Shown: piece after piece, positions 45,952-54,051 of the stretch
How the letters are laid out: each line of letters begins with the position of its first letter
Numbering within the stretch: the first letter of the stretch is position 1
Assembly: GCF_963666255.1 (NCBI RefSeq)
Contig: NZ_OY762657.1
Span: 124,001-188,000, forward strand
Source of the DNA: an uncultured Propionivibrio sp.
GTDB taxonomy: Bacteria; Pseudomonadota; Gammaproteobacteria; Burkholderiales; Rhodocyclaceae
Direction of reading: 5' to 3'
Length of the DNA stretch: 64,000 nucleotides
Program-made: the position numbers and the translations under genes
Notes under the pieces: model-generated
Seen by the model: the letters and a program-made list of their open reading frames with translations, nothing else
Database searches by the model: none
Told to the model about the DNA's origin: nothing

Positions 45952-46641
45952 TCAATCGATGTACTTCAGTCCGGCCTTTTCGAGCGGCTCGCGCATCTTG
46001 TAGATGTCGAGGCCCAGCTCGCCGGCGGCAAAGCGCGCGCGCTTGCCCGCCTCGGCCGCTTCGCGCGCCTCGCCGGCATCGGCCACCTGCGCGGCAATCG
46101 CCGCCGGCACAATGACGACGCCATCAGCATCGGCGACAACGACGTCACCCGGATTGACCAGCGCGCCGGCGCAGACGACCGGCACGTTCACCGAACCGAG
46201 CGTCGCCTTGACCGTGCCTTTGGCATGAATCGCCTTCGAGAAGACCGGGAAATCCATCGCCGCCAGTTCCTTCACGTCGCGCACGCCGCCGTCGATGACC
46301 AGCCCCTTGCAACCACGGGCGCGGAACGAGGTGGCGAGCAGCTCGCCGAAGAAACCGTCGTCGCTGTCGGTCGTGCAGGCTGCGACGGCGACATCGCCGG
46401 CCTGGAACTCGCCGGCGGCGACGTGCATCATCCAGTTGTCGCCGGGCTGCAGCAGGACCGTCACGGCCGTGCCGCAGACCGCTGCACCGGGATAGACCGG
46501 GCGCATATACGGCTTCATCAGCCCGACGCGGCCCATGGCCTCGTGGATGGTGGCGACGCCGAGACGGCCGAGACGTTCGACAGCGGCCTTGTCGGCGCGG
46601 ACGATGTTGCGCTTGACGATACCGAGATTGTTCAGGCTCAT
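45952..46641 (-). CDS. ligK: 4-carboxy-4-hydroxy-2-oxoadipate aldolase (LigK/GalC)
   Basis: A 229-residue class II aldolase of the RraA-like fold. It cleaves 4-carboxy-4-hydroxy-2-oxoadipate to pyruvate and oxaloacetate and usually also decarboxylates oxaloacetate. Motifs include [14 protein letters not shown], the GDNWMMHVA loop, and [12 protein letters not shown] with the Arg-Asp that holds metal and substrate. ATG 46641 is 1 base after the ligJ stop; the longer frame to 46689 overlaps ligJ and is not supported. The cluster context makes the role firm. Confidence 0.9.
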   Translation of the reverse strand: MSLNNLGIVKRNIVRADKAAVERLGRLGVATIHEAMGRVGLMKPYMRPVYPGAAVCGTAVTVLLQPGDNWMMHVAAGEFQAGDVAVAACTTDSDDGFFGELLATSFRARGCKGLVIDGGVRDVKELAAMDFPVFSKAIHAKGTVKATLGSVNVPVVCAGALVNPGDVVVADADGVVIVPAAIAAQVADAGEAREAAEAGKRARFAAGELGLDIYKMREPLEKAGLKYID

Positions 46642-46642
46642 G

Positions 46643-47671
46643 TCATTGCCCCCGGGCCTTGAGCGCCGCATCCAGACGCGGATAGACACGACGGGCGTTG
46701 CCCTCGTAGATCTTGTAACGCTCCTCCGCCGTCAGGCTCGGCGTCGCTTCGATGTAACGCTTGGTGTCGTCATAGTAGTGGCCGGTCTCGGGATCGATGC
46801 CGCGCACGGCGCCGATCATCTCCGAGGCGAAGAGCACGTTATCGACCGGAATCACCTTGGTCAGCAGGTCGATGCCCGGCTGGTGATAGACGCAGGTGTC
46901 GAAGAAGATGTTGTTGAGCAGATGCTCACTGAGTAACGGCTTCTTGAGCTCCTGCGCCAGACCGCGGAAACGCCCCCAGTGATACGGTGCGGCGCCGCCG
47001 CCGTGCGGGATGACAAATTTCAGCGTCGGGAAATCCTTGAAGAGATCCGAGGTCAGGCACTGCATGAAGGCCGTCGTATCGGCGTTGAGGTAATGCGCGC
47101 CGGTCGTGTGGAAACAGGCATTGCAGCTCGTCGACACGTGGATCATCGCCGGGATTTCCAGCTCGACCATCTTCTCGTAGAGCGGATACCAGTGGCGGTC
47201 GGAGAGCGGCGGCTCCTTCCAGTGCCCGCCCGAGGGGTCGGGGTTGAGGTTGATGCCGACGAAGCCGTATTCCTTGACGCACTTCTCCAGTTCCGGAATG
47301 CAGGTCTTCGGATCGACGCCCGGCGATTGCGGCAGCATCGCCGCGCCAATGAAGTTGTCCGGGAACAACTGCGCGACGCGATGGCACAGTTCGTTGCAGA
47401 TCGCCGCCCAGGTCGAACTCGTGTTGAAGTCGCCGATGTGATGCGCCATGAAACTCGCGCGCGGCGAGAAGATCGTCAGGTCCGAACCGCGCTCCTTCAT
47501 CTTGGCGAGCTGGTTGGTCTCGATGCTCTCGCGCAACTCGTCGTCGCTGATTTTCAGCTCGGCCGCCTTCGGCGCGACGCTCTTGTCCTTGAGACCGGCG
47601 ATCTGCCGGTTGCGCCAGTCTTCGAGTGCTTTCGGCGCCGTCGTGTAGTGGCCGTGAATATCGATGATCAT
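46643..47671 (-). CDS. ligJ: 4-oxalomesaconate hydratase (LigJ)
   Basis: A 342-residue amidohydrolase-superfamily enzyme that hydrates 4-oxalomesaconate to 4-carboxy-4-hydroxy-2-oxoadipate. The N-terminus [20 protein letters not shown] has the HxH metal motif. Later come [41 protein letters not shown] and the terminal [15 protein letters not shown] 47671 has AGGAG 7 bases upstream and overlaps the galD stop by 4 bases (ATGA). The long open frame to 48007 is a shadow of galD. Confidence 0.92.
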   Translation of the reverse strand: MIIDIHGHYTTAPKALEDWRNRQIAGLKDKSVAPKAAELKISDDELRESIETNQLAKMKERGSDLTIFSPRASFMAHHIGDFNTSSTWAAICNELCHRVAQLFPDNFIGAAMLPQSPGVDPKTCIPELEKCVKEYGFVGINLNPDPSGGHWKEPPLSDRHWYPLYEKMVELEIPAMIHVSTSCNACFHTTGAHYLNADTTAFMQCLTSDLFKDFPTLKFVIPHGGGAAPYHWGRFRGLAQELKKPLLSEHLLNNIFFDTCVYHQPGIDLLTKVIPVDNVLFASEMIGAVRGIDPETGHYYDDTKRYIEATPSLTAEERYKIYEGNARRVYPRLDAALKARGQ

Positions 47672-48762
47672 GCGGATTCTCCTGGGGTCCAGATCGATGA
47701 CGGGATCATCACCTCGCCGCGCATGATCAGGCGCGCGGTGCGCAGCAGGGCGGCGCGGGTGACGCGTTGGGGATCGTTTTGGTCGGTTTCGAGTTCGACC
47801 GAGAACTCGCCGGTCGGATGCTCGACCGACAGCCGCCGCACGCGGCCGGCCGGCACCACGGCAATGCCCTGCGTAATCGAGCCTTCGAGCACGCAGGCGG
47901 TGGCGACGGTCACCGCCGCCAACACGCCGATGGCATCGTGACAGACGTGCGGGATGAAGCAGCGCGTGCCGATCGCCCCGCCCTGCACCGGCGGCGCCAC
48001 CAGACACATCTTCGGATAGCTCTTCGACCCGACATCGCCGAGGCCCATCGCCTCGCCGGCGGCAAGGCGCAGGCGTTCGAGCCGCGCCTTGAGTTCGCTG
48101 TCGGCATTCATCGCCGCGACACTCTCGTCGCCGCGCCGGCCGACGTCGGCGGCGCGCAGCAAGACCATCGGCATGCCGTTGTCGATGCAGGTGACTTCAA
48201 GGCCGTCGATGACGTCGCGGACACGGCCGGTCGGCAGCAGGCCGGAGCAGACCGAGCCGGCGGTATCGAGGAAATTGATGGTGACCGGCGACGAAGTCCC
48301 CGGCACACCGTCGATGCGCGCATCGCCTTCGTAAGCGACGCGCCCGCCGGGGGTAGCGACGGTGATGTCGCAGGCCATATCGGTGTTGATCGTGCGCACA
48401 CGCAGCGTCGTCGTCTCGCCCTGCGCGGCCGCGAGGCCGGTTTCGAGCGCGAAGGGAACGACGGCGGCCAGCATGTTGCCGCAATTGGGTGTCGTATCGA
48501 CGACATCCTTGCCGGGTTGCAGTTGCGCGAAGAGGAAATCGAGATCGACGCCGGGCACGGCGCTCGGGCCGACGATGCCGACCTTGCTGGTCAGCGGATG
48601 GGCGCCGCCGAGTCCGTCGATCTGGCGCACGTCGGGCGAGCCGATCGCGGCGAGCAGCACGCGGTCACGCGAGGCGATGTCCGCCGGCAGGTCGGCCGCG
48701 CGGAAAAAAGGGCCGCGCGACGTGCCGCCGCGCATGAACAAGCAGGGAATTGCCGTCTGCAT
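47668..48762 (-). CDS. galD: 4-oxalomesaconate tautomerase, PrpF family (GalD/LigU)
   Basis: A 364-residue PrpF-fold isomerase. The N-terminal CLFMRGGTSRGPFF and DTTPNCGNMLAA (catalytic Cys region, about 90-100) are diagnostic of the family, and the cluster identifies it as the GalD/LigU type interconverting keto and enol forms of 4-oxalomesaconate. It is the first structural gene after the lysR. The terminal region has SVEHPTGEFSV, typical of the family. It overlaps ligJ by 4 bases. Confidence 0.87.
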   Translation of the reverse strand: MQTAIPCLFMRGGTSRGPFFRAADLPADIASRDRVLLAAIGSPDVRQIDGLGGAHPLTSKVGIVGPSAVPGVDLDFLFAQLQPGKDVVDTTPNCGNMLAAVVPFALETGLAAAQGETTTLRVRTINTDMACDITVATPGGRVAYEGDARIDGVPGTSSPVTINFLDTAGSVCSGLLPTGRVRDVIDGLEVTCIDNGMPMVLLRAADVGRRGDESVAAMNADSELKARLERLRLAAGEAMGLGDVGSKSYPKMCLVAPPVQGGAIGTRCFIPHVCHDAIGVLAAVTVATACVLEGSITQGIAVVPAGRVRRLSVEHPTGEFSVELETDQNDPQRVTRAALLRTARLIMRGEVMIPSSIWTPGESA

Positions 48763-48848
48763 CCCGGTCTCCGAAGGTTTGGGATCACTCGATGACGGTA
48801 TTGTGGCGGCATTGCGGGACAGCGCCTAGGCACCCGCCCGACTACTAG

Positions 48849-49784
48849 CTATAACGTTTTGTTATGGGGCGACTCCATCGCCTCGGCGCCGCTGATGATC
48901 AGCTGGCGAAGCACGCGCTGCACATGCCGGATAAGCGGCGTCGGCTGTTTATGCGAGGAGCAGACGAGGCAGAGACGGCTGATCAGCGTCGGCGCGACGA
49001 TTGGCGCTAGCACGAAATGCGATGACAAACCGCTGACGGCGACGGCCGAGCGCGGCAGCAGCGCATAGCCGTAGCCGGCCTGCACGAGATTGAGGATCGA
49101 GGCGATGCTCGAAATCTCCCAGGCGACCTCGAGCGGCATGCCGAGCAATGCCGATTGCGTTTCGATCAGCTTGCGGATGGCATGGGTGCGCCCCGGCACG
49201 ATCAGCGGCAGATGGGCAAGTTCGGCGAAGGCGACGCCGCTGGCTCCGGCGCCGATGGCCTTCATGTTGTCGCGCGTGCCGACGAGGCAGATCGACTCAT
49301 CGATGACCGGCTGGATGTCGAGCGCCGGATTCGGATCGGGGTTGAGCAGGATGGCGAGATCGGCGCGGCCGCTGGCGATCCATTCGGCCAGGTGCGCCGA
49401 CAGCCCCTCGACGATCGAGAGCTGCGCCTGCGGCAGGTTCTCGCGGAATTCCTCGACGAGCGGCAGCGTGCACCAGCGGCCGAAACTCGGGGGCAGGCCG
49501 ACGACGATGCGTCCGCTCGGCACGTCGCGGTTGGCCTCGATGTCCTCGCGCACGCTCGACATCAGCTGAAGGATGCCCACCGCATGGTCGTAGAGCCGCT
49601 TGCCGGCCTCGGTCATCATGACGCCGCGCCCGTTGCGGATGAGCAGCGTCGTGCGCAGGTCGGTCTCGAGCAGCCGCACATGGCGCGACAAGGCCGGCTG
49701 CGCGATGTTGAGCACCATCGCCGCCTTGCTGAAGCTGCCGAGTTCGGCGACCCGGACGAAATATTCGAGTTGCTTGAGGTTCAT
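48849..49784 (-). CDS. LysR family regulator of the oxalomesaconate cluster
   Basis: A 311-residue regulator. The helix-turn-helix MNLKQLEYFVRVAELGSFSKAA with QPALSRHVRLLE is at residues 1-60, then an effector domain (GRIVVGLPPSFG, APIVAPTLISRLCLV). It resembles the NAC/CatM-like group that activates aromatic-catabolic genes. It lies upstream of galD on the same strand with an 86-base gap, so galD may be co-transcribed or have its own promoter. The inducer is probably a pathway intermediate, by analogy. Confidence 0.9.
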   Translation of the reverse strand: MNLKQLEYFVRVAELGSFSKAAMVLNIAQPALSRHVRLLETDLRTTLLIRNGRGVMMTEAGKRLYDHAVGILQLMSSVREDIEANRDVPSGRIVVGLPPSFGRWCTLPLVEEFRENLPQAQLSIVEGLSAHLAEWIASGRADLAILLNPDPNPALDIQPVIDESICLVGTRDNMKAIGAGASGVAFAELAHLPLIVPGRTHAIRKLIETQSALLGMPLEVAWEISSIASILNLVQAGYGYALLPRSAVAVSGLSSHFVLAPIVAPTLISRLCLVCSSHKQPTPLIRHVQRVLRQLIISGAEAMESPHNKTL

Positions 49785-49863
49785 GGAACGGTAGTGTGCG
49801 CCGGGCGAGCGCTATTCGAGATCAGTTATACTGCCGGCATTCTATCTCTGCTAGCGCGTTAAC

Positions 49864-50250
49864 ATGTTCTCTACTGGCACTTGGGTACTTGTTGGTTGGG
49901 CCGTTGCCATCCTTGTTCTCTGGCGTTTTGTTTCGAAGAGGATGGGGCTTGGCAAGAGTCGGGCATATGGCAACATACTGGCCGAGCACCTGGGCTGGGA
50001 GAAGGATTTCTTTCACTCTGTGCTCGACAACGGAGTGAACGGACCGTCGCTGATGGTACTCGATAGCATTGAGCAGATGGGCGTTACTCTTCACCAGGCA
50101 ACCGTGATGCTTGCCCCCTCGCTTGCTCACGGTTTGAACAAACTTGCTTCCCGCTCCGGTCCTCAGGCCATCATTGAAGAGGCCAAGCCGATCGTCAAAA
50201 GCCTGCTGGAAGAATGGGAAGCTCAGTCCGGCAATCAAGGGCAGAAGTGA
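49864..50250 (+). CDS. Uncharacterised membrane-anchored protein
   Basis: A 128-residue protein with one N-terminal membrane helix (VLVGWAVAILVLWRFV, about 8-23) and a helical cytoplasmic remainder (SVLDNGVNGPSLMVLDSIEQMG, in part). I recognise no family. No good Shine-Dalgarno sequence precedes ATG 49864, so the start is uncertain. Base composition is lower in GC than the neighbours, hinting at transfer. It is divergent from the lysR gene. Confidence 0.6.
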   Translation: MFSTGTWVLVGWAVAILVLWRFVSKRMGLGKSRAYGNILAEHLGWEKDFFHSVLDNGVNGPSLMVLDSIEQMGVTLHQATVMLAPSLAHGLNKLASRSGPQAIIEEAKPIVKSLLEEWEAQSGNQGQK

Positions 50251-50439
50251 TGAGCGGGAAATAGCGGACGCTGCAGCCGATTTTTGTCGGAATCCGCAAC
50301 GAATGACCTGTCCCTCAGCCCCTCGTCCGAGCGCCGCAGACAGCGCGAAAGACTGCTGAGGGCCCCAGCCCAACCGGAAACGATCGCGCCTGTCTCCGGG
50401 AAAATTTCGCCGCGCGCTGCCTCTCCTCCAACATCGCCG

Positions 50440-50853
50440 TCAATGACGCACCGATCCGACATAGTCCCGGAAGTCAGTGCTGAACTCCGAAAGATGCCGT
50501 TCAAATTCGGCGCCGATCCGCTCATAGACTTCGATGGCCGTCTGGTTCTTTCCCCTGATGGCGTCGAGATGCACGCTGTCGAGAAGATCGCGGATCCGCC
50601 GGTGGCTCGCCAAAAGCCGCCGCTTCACCGCACCCGGAATCGAACAGACGCCGAGCAGTTCCTCCTCATGAAGGAAAAAGGCCTCGGCGGCACTCACCAG
50701 ACGCCGGAATCGCTCGATGAACGTCTGGCTGGCGATCGTGTGCAAGGGGCTGAGATCGAGCAACTTGAGCAGCCGGACGAGTTCGCTGCAATGCTCGTCG
50801 AAAGGAAGGACGCCTTTGGCGACGGCATGCATCTGATACGCTTGTGTTCTCAT
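50440..50853 (-). CDS. Hemerythrin-like domain protein
   Basis: A 137-residue four-helix protein. Candidate di-iron ligands occur in LPFDEHCSELV, EAFFLHEEELLG, LLASHRRIRDLL and FERHLSEFSTDFRDYV, matching the H, HxxxE, H, HxxxxD order of hemerythrins only loosely. ATG 50853 has GAGGG 7 bases upstream; the frame continues to 50958 without support. Hemerythrins bind oxygen, NO or store iron. It is divergent from the ribbon-helix-helix-like gene. Loss of some ligands cannot be excluded. Confidence 0.7.
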   Translation of the reverse strand: MRTQAYQMHAVAKGVLPFDEHCSELVRLLKLLDLSPLHTIASQTFIERFRRLVSAAEAFFLHEEELLGVCSIPGAVKRRLLASHRRIRDLLDSVHLDAIRGKNQTAIEVYERIGAEFERHLSEFSTDFRDYVGSVRH

Positions 50854-51069
50854 GTAAAAGCCCTCGTCGTTGAAATGTCCGCGAATTGTTGCACCCGACG
50901 ATTTAAGTACGATGACAAACATGTTGCATGCGCGACGCATGCCGGCGGCGCGATCCATGACAGCCCTTCATCAATTTGTAACATTGGGCTGATATGCTCG
51001 TGCAATTGAAAGGAATGGCCGTCGACACCGGATTGCGACCGCATTGATCGGGTCCGGCAAGAAGCGTTG

Positions 51070-51555
51070 ATGACCCTCACCGATCCCGGTGCGCCATCCC
51101 AGCCCCGCTATCGCATTGCTGTCGATGCATTACAACGTCCTGAAATGACACCACCCAAGACCTCTCCATCCGCCCCCAGGAAGCCGCGCAAGACCGGCAA
51201 AACCGTCGAATCCGTCGAACCCGTCGAACCCGATGATGTCGCGGACAAGACGACGCCCCCGAATTCGGAACCGGCGAAGGCGGGAAAGCGACGCCGTCTG
51301 GCTCGCGCCTTTTCCTACCCCCTCGACGAGGTGCTCCGGAACAAGAACGAAACCGGCCGCGAAAGGATTTCCCTGCCAAAGCGCGACTATGACGCCCTGG
51401 TCGCCCTGAAGGAACAACTGCTTGCACAAGGCGTCGAGGTCAGGAAGCGGGATCTCGTCAGACTGGGGCTGCAACTGCTCAGGGAGAAGACCGACGGCGA
51501 GATCGTCATTCTGCTGGGCAAGCTCCTCAGGAAGTCTGCAGGCGGAAAGAAGTAG
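51070..51555 (+). CDS. Putative ribbon-helix-helix DNA-binding protein
   Basis: A 161-residue protein. The first 80 residues are Pro/Lys/Glu-rich and disordered, with a short repeat (VESVEPVEP). The C-terminal 60 residues (RISLPKRDYDALVALKEQLL, then VRKRDLVRLGLQLLRE) have the strand-helix-helix pattern of ribbon-helix-helix proteins. ATG 51070 is chosen; ATG 51145 is a possible alternative. It may bind DNA, but this rests on pattern only. It converges on the ABC permease gene. Confidence 0.6.
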   Translation: MTLTDPGAPSQPRYRIAVDALQRPEMTPPKTSPSAPRKPRKTGKTVESVEPVEPDDVADKTTPPNSEPAKAGKRRRLARAFSYPLDEVLRNKNETGRERISLPKRDYDALVALKEQLLAQGVEVRKRDLVRLGLQLLREKTDGEIVILLGKLLRKSAGGKK

Positions 51556-51597
51556 CGCCTTGACGCCCGGCCGCCTCGCGGTAGTGCCGGACGCGCG

Positions 51598-52857
51598 TCA
51601 CACCGACAGTCCCTGCGCGATTGGCCGACGAAACGCCACCCAGGCTGGGACTAGCGCGATCACGCCCCCGGCCAGCAACAAGCTTCCGACGAGCAAAGCT
51701 TCCTGCACGCCCAACGCAACCGGCATTGTAAATCCCGTTCGAGTTTGCAGCGAGGCCGCAAGCATCATCGACGCACCATATCCCATTACCATCCCGATCA
51801 GCGCGCCGCCGCCGATCAATATGGCAACCTCGCACCACACCACGCAAAAGACGTACATCCGACTGGCACCGATCGCCCGCAATACGGCGAACTGGCGCCC
51901 TTGCGCCAGGAATCCGACAAGCAATGCCGCGAGCACTGCCGCGATCACCAGGATCTGCGTGACCAGCGCGAGGAGCGACATCAGATCGCGTACATTGCCC
52001 AGGGCCAGATAGAGATCGTTGAGGATTTCTGCCGGGAACAGGGCGATACTTCGCGGCGTGCGAAATTTCTCCCGAAGCGAATACGCGGCGCTGACCGAGG
52101 CCGGCTTTACCGCGATGGCGGGAACACCGGGCAGCCACTCCGGTGTCCAGGGCGGCCCCAACCGCGCCGGACGAAGCGCGCCAAGTTCGGCGTGGCCGTT
52201 CGGCAAACCATGTACGCTCCAGACGTCTTCGACTGGAACGAGAATGGCGGTATCCCAGATATTCCCGCGCGGCGGCAAGCGGCCGACCACACGATACTGC
52301 ACGCCGGAATGCGCATGCGCGTGTCCTGCGTCCCCGCGCTCGTCATCTTCCCCCGGCGCGTGGTGCCGGCCATGTTGCGGACTGATCCTCGCGCCGAGCG
52401 CGATCTTCACCGAGGCACCGACAACGGCTTCACCGGACGCGGAAAACAGGCGCCCTTCGACCGGACTCAGCGTGCCGCCACGACTCGCGAATTCAGAGAC
52501 GGTGCCGATGATCGGATGTCCTTGCCAGTGATCGCCGAACGCGATGGGCGCCGCATAACGCACTCCCGGCGCCGTCGTCACCGCCTGAAGAACGTCGCCG
52601 TCCAGCAACGGGATCGCCTGCGACCGCAGATAGACCGATGTCAGCAACAACTGTGTCGGGCTGCCGGGCGCGCCCAGCAGCAGATCAAAATCGTCCGCTG
52701 CGCGCGCGCTGCCCTGGCGCAAGGCACGCTCCTGCGAGATGACCGCGATCCCGGTCGCGGCGGAGATCGCCACGAGCATGACCGTCACCGCGGCGAGAAG
52801 GCGGTTTCGGCGAAAGTCAGCGCGCATTACCGGCCACGGATTGAATATGACGTTCAA
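51598..52857 (-). CDS. ABC transporter permease (MacB/FtsX type) with His-rich loop
   Basis: A 419-residue inner-membrane protein with the FtsX/MacB layout: one helix near residue 25-45, a large periplasmic domain, then three helices (LLALVTQILVIAAVLAALLVG, VVWCEVAILIGGGALIGMV, LLVGSLLLAGGVIALVPAWV). The periplasmic domain contains a His/Asp-rich stretch (HGRHHAPGEDDERGDAGHAH) near 155-175 that could bind zinc or another metal. TTG 52857 is preferred: GGAGG lies 7 bases upstream, and it overlaps the ATPase stop (TTGA). It works with the ATPase and DUF3299 protein encoded upstream. Confidence 0.82.
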   Translation of the reverse strand: MNVIFNPWPVMRADFRRNRLLAAVTVMLVAISAATGIAVISQERALRQGSARAADDFDLLLGAPGSPTQLLLTSVYLRSQAIPLLDGDVLQAVTTAPGVRYAAPIAFGDHWQGHPIIGTVSEFASRGGTLSPVEGRLFSASGEAVVGASVKIALGARISPQHGRHHAPGEDDERGDAGHAHAHSGVQYRVVGRLPPRGNIWDTAILVPVEDVWSVHGLPNGHAELGALRPARLGPPWTPEWLPGVPAIAVKPASVSAAYSLREKFRTPRSIALFPAEILNDLYLALGNVRDLMSLLALVTQILVIAAVLAALLVGFLAQGRQFAVLRAIGASRMYVFCVVWCEVAILIGGGALIGMVMGYGASMMLAASLQTRTGFTMPVALGVQEALLVGSLLLAGGVIALVPAWVAFRRPIAQGLSV

Positions 52858-53579
52858 CAAGCGCCCTCCCCGGTACGAAATGCCGTTGCGGAAGAGGACA
52901 AGAGCATGCCGTTCCGCAGCGTCAGGCGCCGATCCATGCGTGCCAGCAACGCCGGTTCGTGCGAGATGACGATCAGCGTCGCCCCCTGCGAACGCGCGAG
53001 GTCGAGCAGCACATCGCCGACCTGGTCGCGATGATCGGGGTCCAGGCTGGCCGTCGGTTCGTCGGCCATGATGACCTTGGGCTGGCACAACAGGGCGCGC
53101 GCGCAGGCCACCCGCTGCCGTTCGCCGCGCGAGAGCAACGAAACATTGCGTTGCGCGATCGACGCCCCGAGTCCCGCGGCCTCGAGCAAGGCGTGCGCCC
53201 GTTGCCTGAGATGCGGCGATGGGCGCCAGGACGAAAAGTGTGCCGGTAACAGGACATTGTCAAACGCCGACAGGCCGTCGATCAGGTGGAAGTCCTGAAA
53301 TATCAGCCCGAGGTTGCGGCGACGCCAGCGATCGCGCTCATCGCCCGACAGGCGGCTGACATCGACGCCATCCCAGGCAACCGTTCCCCGCGCCGGCGAG
53401 GCGATACCGCTCAGGCAATGGAAGAGCGTGGTCTTGCCCGCCCCGGACGGGCCGCAGACGCCGACGCTGCTGCCGGCCTGAATGTCGAGTTCACCGATGT
53501 GGAACAAGGGATGATGCTGCCCGGCAAACAGGACGGACAGATCGCGTACTTGCAGGCCGGCGCCGTCTTCCCTAGCCAT
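52854..53579 (-). CDS. ABC transporter ATP-binding protein (LolD/MacB type)
   Basis: A 241-residue ATPase with Walker A GPSGAGKTT, Q-loop LIFQDFHLI, signature LSRGERQRVACARALL, Walker B VIMADEPTASLD and the switch His in VISHEP. ATG 53579 overlaps the DUF3299 stop by 8 bases; the frame to 53681 is unsupported. This subfamily powers lipoprotein release, mechanotransmission or export rather than classic import. It forms a unit with the following permease. Confidence 0.92.
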   Translation of the reverse strand: MAREDGAGLQVRDLSVLFAGQHHPLFHIGELDIQAGSSVGVCGPSGAGKTTLFHCLSGIASPARGTVAWDGVDVSRLSGDERDRWRRRNLGLIFQDFHLIDGLSAFDNVLLPAHFSSWRPSPHLRQRAHALLEAAGLGASIAQRNVSLLSRGERQRVACARALLCQPKVIMADEPTASLDPDHRDQVGDVLLDLARSQGATLIVISHEPALLARMDRRLTLRNGMLLSSSATAFRTGEGAC

Positions 53580-54051
53580 GGACCCTGGCATCGACGAGAC
53601 GGACCTGGCTGACAAAGCCGGTGACGGGATCGACCCACGAACCGATTTCCAGCCGTCCTTCGACTTCAATGCGATGCGCAAAATTGACCGGTGCCAGGAT
53701 GCCCTTGAGATATATCACGACAGTGTCACTCGGCCATTCGGCATCCGACGCGCAGAAGGGACACACCGACACCGGTTCGCGGGTGAGGACGAAGAAACTG
53801 CTCTCGGGTTTCAGGGGCGGCGCCATGTAACCGCGCATGCGCACCGTCAGCCCCCGGAGTGCAAGCGCCTTGTCCGAATACTGGATGCCAAGCACGCCGA
53901 TCGACTTGTACAGCGTATCGAAGGTCAGCGCCTCGGCAGCATGCGCGCGCAAGACCACGAATGCTCCCAGCGTAACCAGGGGAAGCATCAGGAAGTGCCG
54001 CCGCGAGATCGTCGGCCGGTCCTCCCGGGCGCATGAACACGACGCCATCAT
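53572..54051 (-). CDS. DUF3299-like exported protein
   Basis: A 159-residue protein with an N-terminal export signal (TISRRHFLMLPLVTLGAFVVL; the RR pair suggests the Tat path). The body has ALRGLTVRMRGYMAPPLKP, VCPFCASDAEWPSD with a CxxC pair, and ILAPVNFAHRIEVEGRLEIG, which resembles DUF3299. Such proteins occur with ABC transporters in metal-responsive loci of some gammaproteobacteria, so a metal-carrier role is plausible. Its start overlaps the alkaline phosphatase stop by 4 bases (ATGA). Confidence 0.75.
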   Translation of the reverse strand: MMASCSCAREDRPTISRRHFLMLPLVTLGAFVVLRAHAAEALTFDTLYKSIGVLGIQYSDKALALRGLTVRMRGYMAPPLKPESSFFVLTREPVSVCPFCASDAEWPSDTVVIYLKGILAPVNFAHRIEVEGRLEIGSWVDPVTGFVSQVRLVDARVHG

